DNA of 64,000 nt from an uncultured Pirellula sp. (lineage in GTDB: Bacteria > Planctomycetota > Planctomycetia > Pirellulales > Pirellulaceae), in the NCBI GenBank assembly GCA_903858115.1, contig CAIOHR010000242.1, positions 62,001-126,000 of the forward strand. Reading direction: 5' to 3'. Each line of letters starts with the position of its first letter. Positions within the stretch are counted from its first letter, which is position 1. The position numbers and the translations under genes were made by a program. Under the pieces are notes generated by a model. The model saw nothing but the letters and a program-made list of their open reading frames with translations, had not been told where the DNA came from and searched no databases. Below, in pieces: positions 34,464 to 42,920 of this stretch.

Positions 34464-35411
34464 TTAATTCGCAAATACGTCTAGATCGAGCGTGGCAATT
34501 TCGTCGCCGTTTATCAATTGTGTGGTATCCATCACACTCTCGAAGTCGAGGAAGCTTTGCGATGGTGACTCGATCGGTGCATTATTTGATGTTCCGTTCA
34601 TTTTGTACACGAATACGCTTCCTTCCCCGACAACCTTCGATTTTTGAGGGCTAATGAACAAGCCTGTGGACTCATCAATTCCGATCCCAGTCCTCTCAGG
34701 GGATCGGCAGATCGCAGTCCGCAATCGCATGGAGCGGCCTTTTTGGGAAAAATGTTGGTCCACGATGGCTTTGGTCAACATCGTAAATCCCCGCGACATC
34801 GTTGGCTCGCAATAGCCCCCAGAAATCATCGAGTCGGAAGCGATCGCCGCTCCCGCACTCGTTCCGCCAACAATGCCACCTCGATGGATCAATGCCTTCA
34901 AACCGGACTCAATCGGCGTTCCTGCATAACGTTCTGCAAGTCGACTTTGATCTCCGCCCGCAATCCAAACCGCAGTCGCTTGCTCCAAAAGCCGCAAAGC
35001 CGAATCGTCTCGAAAGGAAGCTTCGCGATTGTCCATGTGCAGAATTGCTAAATTGTGCCATCGAAATTCGGACCAGTAATCAATGAATCTAGCAAAGTCG
35101 CCCCGATCCGATTGCTCTGATGCCGTGGGGATGACGACCAAGGTCCCTTGTGACCCTTTGCCTCTTTGGTAAAAGCGATCGCGAACGACTTTAGGAATCG
35201 TTCCGCCTCCGCAGAGCAAAAGCGTACCTTCTGCCTGCAATGATCCTGTCCCATTACTTTGCATCGGCCGAATCTTGTTGGCCGCAGCTAACGGAGCTGC
35301 TGCGAAAGGATTAGCCAAAGAGACAAGGCTGACCTCTTGCCCGATGGATTGCTGGTGCACTTGTCCGACAAAGCACAACGCAGCAGCCATGAATGATATT
35401 CTGACGAACAT
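34464..35411 (-). CDS. Secreted cyanophycinase-like peptidase (S51 family)
   Basis: 315 residues. An N-terminal signal peptide (ISFMAAALCFVGQ) precedes the peptidase S51 domain. LLLCGGGTIPK, VVIPTAS, VWIAGGDQSRL and the nucleophile elbow GGTSAGAAIAS (Ser185) are characteristic, with GIGIDESTGLFI further on. Cyanophycinases cut beta-aspartyl-arginine dipeptides from the storage polymer cyanophycin. No cyanophycin synthetase is in the window and the protein is exported, so it may act on environmental polymer or another beta-aspartyl peptide. It sits 17 bp before moaE and is probably co-transcribed, with no obvious functional link. Confidence 0.85.
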   Translation of the reverse strand: MFVRISFMAAALCFVGQVHQQSIGQEVSLVSLANPFAAAPLAAANKIRPMQSNGTGSLQAEGTLLLCGGGTIPKVVRDRFYQRGKGSQGTLVVIPTASEQSDRGDFARFIDYWSEFRWHNLAILHMDNREASFRDDSALRLLEQATAVWIAGGDQSRLAERYAGTPIESGLKALIHRGGIVGGTSAGAAIASDSMISGGYCEPTMSRGFTMLTKAIVDQHFSQKGRSMRLRTAICRSPERTGIGIDESTGLFISPQKSKVVGEGSVFVYKMNGTSNNAPIESPSQSFLDFESVMDTTQLINGDEIATLDLDVFAN

Positions 35412-35583
35412 GGATAGTGGCGGGAAAAAGTGGTGGGAAAAACAGGTAGGATGTAGGGGACCATTCCGTGGAACCGGACGCGAACTGCCATCGGCTTCTG
35501 TAGCGCTGGATGGTGAGAGTATAATCGATCGCTGATTGGAAAGCGAACAAACTCGTACAACACTCCATAAGGACCGTCAAGCC

Positions 35584-37665
35584 ATGAATTCATCACGTGT
35601 TTCGTCGAGAAGGTTGTTTCTTGAGGGAGCTGGCCTTTCCGCAGCGTTTGGTATGAGTGGGGTGACCTGTTCGTTCGCGCTCGGACAAGATGCCAAAACG
35701 AGAACCGCCGATAAATTGGCGCCGCTCAATCGATTTCCACGAATGACTCAAGAATGGCTTGTGCAACAAGTTCGCGAAGCGGAACGTCGAGGTAACGCAC
35801 TTCGCGATGCTCTTCGCACAGAACAAGATGCGCTGGCCTACGTGAAGTCCTGTCAACAGCGAGCACGTTTGTGTTTCGGACCAGAGCCTGAGAAAACGCC
35901 ACTTCTAGCGCGTACCACTCGAATCGAAGAACGAGACAAGTATCGGATTGAAAATGTCATTTTTGAAAGCAGACCTGGTTTTCTCGTGACTGCGAATTTG
36001 TATGTTCCGAAGCGGGCCGGCAAATGCCCTGGAGTTGTCGGAACCTGCGGTCATTCGGCCAATGGCAAAGCTGCTGAGGCTTATCAGTTTTTCGCTCAAG
36101 GGCTCGCGAGGCAAGGATACGTTGTACTGATTTACGATCCCATCGGACAAGGAGAACGACTTCAATACTCTACCCCTGACGCGAAGTCTAAATTCTCACC
36201 TGGCGTGAACGAGCATATTCAGATGGGTAACCAACAGTACTTGGTTGGAGAGTTTCTAGGAAGCTGGTTCGCTTGGGATGGGATTCGAGCATTAGACTAC
36301 TTGCTCTCGCGAGACGAAGTCGATCCTCATCATATCGGACTTACAGGGAACTCCGGTGGTGGCACGCAAACAACTTGGTTGTGCGCGGTAGAACAACGTT
36401 GGACCATGGCAGCTCCCGCATGTTTCGTAACGACCTTTCGCCGAAATGCCGAAAACGAACTGCCCGCCGATACGGAACAGTGTCCACCGCGCGCGCTGCG
36501 TCTCGGACTCGATCATTGCGATTTTCTTGCAGCCTTAGCACCCAAGCCGATTGTGATTGTGGCTCAAGAGAAAGATTACTTTGACGCTCGCGGCGCCGAA
36601 GAAGCGTTTGGTCGGCTCAAGCGACTTTATGGTCTGCTCGGCAAACCTGATAACATCCGTCTGCATATCGGCGGTTCGTATCATGGTTACTCCCAAGAAA
36701 ATCGCGAGGCGATGTATCGATTCTTCAATCAACAAACCAAGATCGAAGGAGATGGAACCGAACCAAAGCTGATCCTTGAGAAAGACGAAACCCTTTGGTG
36801 CACGCCTCGCGGATCCGTTCGAGATGTCGGATCGAGAACAGTCTTTGCGATGACACGGCAACGTTCCGAAGAGTTAGCGAAGTCGCGAGAAGGACGATCC
36901 GCTGAGGAATTGATCAAGAAGGTTCGTGAATTGCTACGGCTTACCGAACAATCCGATACGCCGGACTATCGTATCCTTCGCGGCGTGGGAAGTCGCATGT
37001 ATCCGTCGAAAAACTACTGCACCTATGCTGTGGAGACAGAGCCTGGAATTCACGCCCTGGTTTCTGGCTTATTCGAGGAGAGTTGGACATCGCGTCCTGT
37101 GCGTTCGAAAGAGCGGGCGATTTTGTACATTTCGCATCGTTCGGCGGATCATGAAGCAAGAAACGATGCCCTGGTGCAGACGCTTGTTCAGAACAACAAC
37201 GATGCAGACGTCTACGTGTGCGATGTTCGAGGAATCGGCGAATCGCAACCCGACACATGCGGGAAGAACACATTCGATAGTGTCTACGGCTGTGACTATT
37301 TCCAATCGGCTCACGGCCTGATGCTGGATCAACCTGTCCTTGGGCAGCGCGTGTGGGATGCGATGCAGGTGGCCCGATGGTTGGAGAGCCTCGGCTATCG
37401 CTCGGTCCATTTGGTTGGCAATGGTTGGGGCGCTTTGGTGGCGACTCTCGCGGCAACGCAATCGCCGATCGTTACCAAAGTAACACTGAAAAATGCGCTT
37501 CGCTCGTTCCAAGAGATCGCGGAGACAGAGTCGTACTCGTGGCCGTTGGCATTTCTGGTCGACGGACAGCTTCAGCAGTTTGATTTGCCACAGTGTTACA
37601 AGCTTCTCGAATCGAAAGGATTAGAGATCCTTTCTTCTTGGGGAGCGAGCGACGGAACCACGTAG
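35584..37665 (+). CDS. Tat-exported double alpha/beta-hydrolase (acetyl-xylan-esterase-like)
   Basis: 693 residues from the ATG at 35584. The N-terminus SSRRLFLEGAGLSAAFG is a twin-arginine signal. The first domain is an alpha/beta hydrolase of the AXE1/DUF-type group: GTCGHSANGKAA, YDPIGQGERLQ and the nucleophile elbow GLTGNSGGGTQTTW (Ser257), then IHIGGSYHGYS supplying a likely catalytic His. The second half repeats the fold more weakly: VYVCDVRGIGESQPD and VHLVGNGWGALVAT. There the nucleophile position is Gly (about residue 614), so this half is probably inactive. Likely substrates are acetylated polysaccharides, from family knowledge. It converges on the giant heme-binding gene with 16 bp between stops. 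Confidence 0.83.
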   Translation: MNSSRVSSRRLFLEGAGLSAAFGMSGVTCSFALGQDAKTRTADKLAPLNRFPRMTQEWLVQQVREAERRGNALRDALRTEQDALAYVKSCQQRARLCFGPEPEKTPLLARTTRIEERDKYRIENVIFESRPGFLVTANLYVPKRAGKCPGVVGTCGHSANGKAAEAYQFFAQGLARQGYVVLIYDPIGQGERLQYSTPDAKSKFSPGVNEHIQMGNQQYLVGEFLGSWFAWDGIRALDYLLSRDEVDPHHIGLTGNSGGGTQTTWLCAVEQRWTMAAPACFVTTFRRNAENELPADTEQCPPRALRLGLDHCDFLAALAPKPIVIVAQEKDYFDARGAEEAFGRLKRLYGLLGKPDNIRLHIGGSYHGYSQENREAMYRFFNQQTKIEGDGTEPKLILEKDETLWCTPRGSVRDVGSRTVFAMTRQRSEELAKSREGRSAEELIKKVRELLRLTEQSDTPDYRILRGVGSRMYPSKNYCTYAVETEPGIHALVSGLFEESWTSRPVRSKERAILYISHRSADHEARNDALVQTLVQNNNDADVYVCDVRGIGESQPDTCGKNTFDSVYGCDYFQSAHGLMLDQPVLGQRVWDAMQVARWLESLGYRSVHLVGNGWGALVATLAATQSPIVTKVTLKNALRSFQEIAETESYSWPLAFLVDGQLQQFDLPQCYKLLESKGLEILSSWGASDGTT

Positions 37666-37681
37666 GCGAGTGAGTTCTTAC

Positions 37682-40600
37682 CTACTCCACCGAGTGGCCA
37701 CCTGCGTCGCCGAACTTCTTGATCGCTTTTTCGCTTCCATCTAACGAAGCGAGATAGGCTACCAAGTCACGAAGCTCGCGTCTCGTCAAATACTTCATTA
37801 AATCGGCAGGCATAGAGGATTGGCCTTTCTTGCGATTCACAATGGTATCCTTCTCTACCTCCATGAGGAGGCCTTGGGCGTCCATCACGTGAAGCATTCT
37901 ATTGTCTTCCGACTTTAGCACCCCAGATATCGTCTCGTCATCATCGGTAAGGATAATCGTGGTCTCGAACCCCTGGGCTATCGTTGCATTTGGAGCAACA
38001 ATCGCTTCGAGGAGATACCCACGATCCTTTTGTTTTCCTAATTCGCTAAGAATCGGACCGACTTCACCGCCGACAGGTCCAACTTTATGACAGCGAACGC
38101 ACGATAGATTGCTACGGGTAAAAAAGAGCTCTCGCCCTTTATCTACGTTTCCGCCTTCGAGGCAATCCTCGTATGCTGCTTGGGGGGCTGTTGTTTGTTT
38201 GTTGACACGGCCATTCATGATCTTGGTTATCTGCTTTTTCAGATCATCTGTCCCGCTCGATTTGACGGCATCTTGGAAATTCAACATGCAATCCTTGGGC
38301 AAAGTTCCACGTGCGTAGTTGTTCATGCCAGCTTCAAGAAGAGTCTGTGTCTTCGATGCGTCGATGGTCGCAATGAGATCCCAGGCGGCTTGGCGTTCCA
38401 TGGTATCCGAGGAACCGATGGACTTTTCTAATGCAGCGATTCCCTTGGCTTCATCTTTCTTGAGCAGCGACTTGAGCGCCGCCACTCTCACCACCGACTG
38501 TGGATCGCCCAATAGAGTGTCGCGTATGGAATCTAATGCTTCGGGCTTGAGTACATTCAAGGCTACGATGGCATCCGCTCGTCTTCTCGGTGAAGCTTTC
38601 GCGTCGTCAAGAATACCAATCAACAAAGACGCGATTTCCTTCATTTCAAACTTGGTAGCGACGGAAAAGAACTTGTCTCGCACTTCGTCGGTAGCCGCAG
38701 CAAGTTGGGCTACATTTTGCTGTAATTTAGCGATGACTGTATCCGTGGGTCGTTGCTCCAATGGCAAATGGCGATTCATAATTTTATCGCGTAACCCGGG
38801 AGATGCCCAATCGCTAAGCAACGACAAAGCCTCGGCTCGCATGGAATCATTCCCCACATCGGATACCGAAAACTGTACCAAGCGATCGATGCTCGAATCG
38901 TTCCCCAATCGATAGTTGGCATGCAGAATTCGCCTCGTGATTGGCTCGTCAAACTCCTTGGCGATGGTCACCAAGGCAAGCGACGGCAATGCCGCATTCA
39001 ATTCCGGAACATCGTAAATAGCGCGTGCGGCCTCGCGAACAACTCGCTGGGACGAGTCTTTGAGCAAAGTGGCAATTCCGAGATTCTTGGCCTTTCGTAA
39101 TGCGACTGCCAGCACCACTCGCACGGACTCTTCGGGATGTCGACTCCATTTCGCGATGCCAGCATCGTCAATCGCGCCCGCGAATGCCATCGATGCCGCG
39201 TGACGCACAACTGGGTCGCGATCTTGATTGGCAACGACGATCGCAGCAACTTCTTCGAGGGAAGCCGTCGCCTTGCGTTTACCGATAGCCAGCATCGCTT
39301 GCGTTTGCACTACTGGCGAAGCATGTTTTGCAAGTGTCGACAATAGACTCGCCTGAAGCTCAAATCGGCTATCGGCTAACATTTCGCAAGCGCGAGCCAC
39401 AACGTACTCGTCCGAATCCTCGAGGGCCGTTTGTAGAGTCGTTACCGCAATCGAATCGTTTGCGTTACGCGCAATCTGTCCCATTCCCCAGACGGCGTGT
39501 AACTTTTCATTCCTCGTCTTCGCGGTTGCAAAGAGATCGGCCAATAGTTTAGACTTCCCTCGCTTTGCTAATTCCCATTGAGCTTCGAGACGAATGCGAC
39601 GATCCATGTTTTTCAATAGTTTCAGCAAGGATGCGTCATCCATCGATGCGAAGCCTTGCTTCAAGAGTTTCGCACTGGTCGCGCCCTGTTCCTTGACGGA
39701 CTCCGTATTGGAGTCAAATCGATAGAGACGGCCTTTGTTTTCCCCGTTCCAACCGTTTACCCAATCGCTGACCAACATGCTGCCATCCGGTGCGAAATCA
39801 ACATCGGTCGCAAGAAGGTTCCAAATGTATTCCTCGTTCTTTGCGATCTCAAACGTTGCCCCTTTGGGCTTCAACTGAATTCGTCGAATGCCGCTATTGG
39901 AGGACTGCCCACGGAAGTCGCAGAGGAAGAACGAATTCTTCAGGCTAGGACTGCCATCTGATCCGATTCCCGGATAGCAAACCAATCCAGACGGTCCGTC
40001 GCTGATGTTGGCAATCGGCGGAACGATGTAAGCTGGAGATTCCGGACTAAAGGGATACCAAATCTTCTCGCGATTGAACGGACCACGATCGGACAAGTAT
40101 TGATACATCATCCTCCAACCCGTATCACCACCTCGCACAATCTGTGTCCAGCGTGCTTTATCCCCCGAGTCCGAATTGTTATCGCAAGTGAATAGATTAC
40201 CTTCGTCATCAAATGCGAGTTCTTGAGGATTGCGGAGGCCTGTCGCGTAAACTTCAAGCTTGGATCCATCCAACTCGCAGCGGAATACGGCTCCGCTCTC
40301 GGGGTCTTGGAATTTGCCTTCGGGAGTTTGGATCGAGTAACCGCGATCCCCGATGGAAAAGTAAAGGCGACCATCGGGACCGATGATCAAGCCGTGCATG
40401 TCATGGCCACGAAACGCGACGCGCACACCATAGCCATCCGAGAGGACTATTCGCTCGTCCGCGACGAGATCACCATTGGTATCCTTCAATCCCCAAAGTT
40501 TGGGAATGTTCGTGTAGTAGACCATATTGTCGCGAACGAGGACTCCCGCGCCGGTTCCTTCTTCGATGCCATTGAATCCAGAGGCAAAGACCGTTCCTTT

Positions 40601-41071
40601 GTCCGCTTTGCCATCGTTGTCGGTATCTTCGAGTACACGAATGATATCATCGAACTTTTCGTACTCTTCTACTTCTTTGCCGAGCAACTCCCGATGGTAT
40701 TTGATTCGATCGGCAATCGTCATAGCAGCTAGATCTGCATCGAGCCATTTGGCATCATGTCCGCGGTTGTCGGTCACTCCTTTGTTTTGTCGATAAGACT
40801 CGCAGACGAACACCCTACCGAATCGATCAAATGCGAAGGCTACAGGATTTCCAAACAGCGGCTCCGCTGCAAAGAGGCTGCATTTCAACGTCTCGGGAAC
40901 TCGAAACGTACCCATAGCGGATGTTCCATCGCTGGACTCGGCCGCCAAAGTTGGTACCTGCGGCACCGGTTTCTTGTCCTGCGCCAAGAGTGGGAAATAC
41001 ACACTTGATGGCATTACGAAGCATAATGCCAAGGAGAGAGATAGCCTCCGTCGTGCACAATTTGAACGCAT
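37682..41071 (-). CDS. PVC-type dehydrogenase/HEAT-repeat/heme-binding protein
   Basis: 1129 residues from the ATG at 41071, where a signal peptide begins (RRRLSLSLALCFVM); the frame is open further upstream. Residues about 60-450 form a beta-propeller of the planctomycete membrane-bound dehydrogenase type: CSLFAAEPLFGNPVAFAFDRFGRVFVCESYR, GRLYFSIGDRG, GLRNPQELAFDDEGNLFTCDNNSDSGD. About 480-950 are HEAT-like helical repeats (VVRHAASMAFAGAID). A c-type heme site, CVRCHKVGPVGG, lies near nt 38090-38104 and is followed by LGKQKDRGYLLEAIVAPNA and the ISGVLKSEDNR module. Such proteins are thought to be exported redox enzymes acting on sugars; substrate unknown. The nearest gene upstream is an unrelated FixJ regulator. 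Confidence 0.9.
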   Translation of the reverse strand: MRSNCARRRLSLSLALCFVMPSSVYFPLLAQDKKPVPQVPTLAAESSDGTSAMGTFRVPETLKCSLFAAEPLFGNPVAFAFDRFGRVFVCESYRQNKGVTDNRGHDAKWLDADLAAMTIADRIKYHRELLGKEVEEYEKFDDIIRVLEDTDNDGKADKGTVFASGFNGIEEGTGAGVLVRDNMVYYTNIPKLWGLKDTNGDLVADERIVLSDGYGVRVAFRGHDMHGLIIGPDGRLYFSIGDRGYSIQTPEGKFQDPESGAVFRCELDGSKLEVYATGLRNPQELAFDDEGNLFTCDNNSDSGDKARWTQIVRGGDTGWRMMYQYLSDRGPFNREKIWYPFSPESPAYIVPPIANISDGPSGLVCYPGIGSDGSPSLKNSFFLCDFRGQSSNSGIRRIQLKPKGATFEIAKNEEYIWNLLATDVDFAPDGSMLVSDWVNGWNGENKGRLYRFDSNTESVKEQGATSAKLLKQGFASMDDASLLKLLKNMDRRIRLEAQWELAKRGKSKLLADLFATAKTRNEKLHAVWGMGQIARNANDSIAVTTLQTALEDSDEYVVARACEMLADSRFELQASLLSTLAKHASPVVQTQAMLAIGKRKATASLEEVAAIVVANQDRDPVVRHAASMAFAGAIDDAGIAKWSRHPEESVRVVLAVALRKAKNLGIATLLKDSSQRVVREAARAIYDVPELNAALPSLALVTIAKEFDEPITRRILHANYRLGNDSSIDRLVQFSVSDVGNDSMRAEALSLLSDWASPGLRDKIMNRHLPLEQRPTDTVIAKLQQNVAQLAAATDEVRDKFFSVATKFEMKEIASLLIGILDDAKASPRRRADAIVALNVLKPEALDSIRDTLLGDPQSVVRVAALKSLLKKDEAKGIAALEKSIGSSDTMERQAAWDLIATIDASKTQTLLEAGMNNYARGTLPKDCMLNFQDAVKSSGTDDLKKQITKIMNGRVNKQTTAPQAAYEDCLEGGNVDKGRELFFTRSNLSCVRCHKVGPVGGEVGPILSELGKQKDRGYLLEAIVAPNATIAQGFETTIILTDDDETISGVLKSEDNRMLHVMDAQGLLMEVEKDTIVNRKKGQSSMPADLMKYLTRRELRDLVAYLASLDGSEKAIKKFGDAGGHSVE

Positions 41072-41315
41072 GATTGTTGTGGATAAAAGCTGGAAGGGAA
41101 GAATCGGCTGGCGACTGAATACGGGACCGATACATGGTAGTCGCAAATGAATGCAATTCGAGGCTAAATTCAGTACTACGCAGTTGGTCCTTATTGCTAA
41201 AAGGTCCCAAGGCATGCCCTGGATCGATCACCCTAGAATGCACACGACCTTGGGCGAGCTAGTGCATTGAGTCGATGAGCTTTTCGGTTAACGTTGAGAT
41301 GTTAGGTGGCTTAGC

Positions 41316-41939
41316 TCATTTCTCATTTTCTAATCGGTACACCGTTACCCACCGTACTAGTTCAGCGACGGAGCGTGCTCCAAGTTTCTTGGTTACGTGG
41401 CTTCGGTGTACTTCGACTGTTTTGACACTTATGCCAAGCTTCGTTGCAATTTGCTTGCTAAGAAGTCCATTGAATACCAGATCCATGATTTCTCGCTCAC
41501 GATTGGTCAGCGTGGCTAATTTGCCAGCAAAGCTTTGCTGCTTTGCGTCTTCCGCGGCCTTGGGTTCTCTCAAAGCGATGGCGCTGTGGACTGCATTCAA
41601 AAGATCCGTATGCTTTACGGGTTTCTCAAGATAATCAAACGCTTCCAACTTCATCGCGTCGACCGCTGTTGTTACCGAGCCACATCCGGTCATCACAATG
41701 ACTGGCGGCCGGAAATTGCGAGCTCGCAACTCACGCAGCAAATCGATACCTGTCATAGAGGGCATCGACAAATCGATGAGTACACACCCGATATCGTGAC
41801 TGTTGGACGCATCCAAAAACGCATTAGGTTCAGTAAACGAAACGGAGCCTAACCCTGCTTGATGCAATACAAATGCGATGCTTTCAAGCATTGACGGATC
41901 GTCGTCAACCAAATACACTTTTCGATCGTTCGCTTCCAT
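41316..41939 (-). CDS. FixJ/NarL-type response regulator
   Basis: 207 residues from the ATG at 41939 (MEANDRKVYLVDDD). The receiver domain has the acidic pocket at D12-D14, phospho-acceptor D56 in CVLIDLSMPSMTG, T84 in VIVMTGCGS and K106 in DYLEKPV. The LuxR-type helix-turn-helix is LTNREREIMDLVFNGLLSKQIATKLGISVKTVEVHRSHVTKKLG, of the FixJ subgroup. No cognate kinase is adjacent, so it is an orphan regulator. The Hpt-domain gene is divergent, 338 bp away, and could take part in the same phosphorelay. Confidence 0.92.
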   Translation of the reverse strand: MEANDRKVYLVDDDPSMLESIAFVLHQAGLGSVSFTEPNAFLDASNSHDIGCVLIDLSMPSMTGIDLLRELRARNFRPPVIVMTGCGSVTTAVDAMKLEAFDYLEKPVKHTDLLNAVHSAIALREPKAAEDAKQQSFAGKLATLTNREREIMDLVFNGLLSKQIATKLGISVKTVEVHRSHVTKKLGARSVAELVRWVTVYRLENEK

Positions 41940-42277
41940 CAAATATCCTGTCAGCAACTGATTGTTGCGCTCTAGCAATTCCTACAAATCCCGATTCGAA
42001 TTGAACGAGAAGCAACCGTCGATTTCTCGATTCCTTAGATTCTATACTCGTTTCCTTTAGTTCGTTCCCTTTAAATCTCTGTTCTTTGAGGTCACCGTTC
42101 AAACTGTAGCTGCATTTTTAGCGATCTTAGCCGATAAAACAAGCAAAACCCAGCGACTAGTTAGCTGCAATCAGGTGCTATTTTGCCAACCAGCGGCCAT
42201 CAAAACGTTAACAACGGCAAAAGTTTTCAGCTTCAAAAGGCATTCTATTTTTACTCTCGTATCCGGGAGAATCCTAA
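41940..42277. other. Intergenic region between divergent fixJ-like and Hpt genes
   Basis: A 338-bp stretch. The part near the regulator is markedly pyrimidine-rich on the plus strand (CTCGTTTCCTTTAGTTCG). A small frame in it is not protein-like. The promoters of both flanking genes must lie here; I cannot place them. The GGGAGA at 42265-42270 is the ribosome site of the Hpt gene. Confidence 0.45.
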
Positions 42278-42619
42278 TTGAGCAAATTTACTAACCCAAT
42301 CCGTTCCAATCTAGCTGCGGATCCGGACTTCTCGGATTTGGTGGTGGAGTTCGTGAATGCAATCCCTACCAAGTTGGCGATGATTCAGAAATCTTTAGCG
42401 GAAAGTGATACGACTACCCTACGTCGAACGTTTCATCAATTGCGAGGAGCCTGCGGTGGATACGGTTTCCCGATGCTTTCTGAAGCGGCGGGTCTGATTG
42501 AAGATCGAATCGGCACTAGCGATTCAATCTCTTTGCTGGAAGCGAGAATTTGTGAGTTTATGGAGATGCTCAAGTGCGCAACGGCGGAGCCAGATCCAGA
42601 TGCATCCAATTTAAGCTAG
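42278..42619 (+). CDS. Stand-alone Hpt (histidine phosphotransfer) domain protein
   Basis: 113 residues, starting at a TTG (42278) that has a good GGGAGA site 7-8 bases upstream; no ATG in this position competes. The Hpt four-helix bundle carries the phosphorylatable His in TFHQLRGACGGYGFPMLSEAAGLIE, which fits the HxLKG consensus as HQLRG. LVVEFVNAIPTKLAMIQKSLAESDTTTLRRT is the preceding helix pair. Hpt proteins pass phosphate between the receiver of a hybrid kinase and a second response regulator. Candidate partners in the window are the divergent FixJ-type regulator and the hybrid kinase at 61-63 kb, but this is inference. Confidence 0.85.
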   Translation: MSKFTNPIRSNLAADPDFSDLVVEFVNAIPTKLAMIQKSLAESDTTTLRRTFHQLRGACGGYGFPMLSEAAGLIEDRIGTSDSISLLEARICEFMEMLKCATAEPDPDASNLS

Positions 42620-42920
42620 TGCTTTTTCAAGAGCTTCTCAAGAACGACTCACAGCCTTAAGTTCCGAAACTGCACTAAGATTTCCCATCTGAGTTTTCAT
42701 CCTTTAGATTCGAGAGTTGAAATTCCGGTTCCTTCCAGACACGTTAATTCCTTGCACGCGACGCTTGCGGACTTCGCGTCTCGCGCTGTCATCGAGGTAC
42801 GCTTAATCTAGTTTTCCGAAAGCGTCGAATGCGGTTCGAGCTTTCATTCGACTTCTCTACGTTAACACTACGGGATCGGAAGACAAGGTGCGACTGGCGA
42901 CATGTCAGCAGCCATTTGCC
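42620..42920. other. Intergenic region between convergent Hpt and SulP genes
   Basis: A 301-bp stretch with no reading frame, hairpin or repeat that I would defend. Confidence 0.4.
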
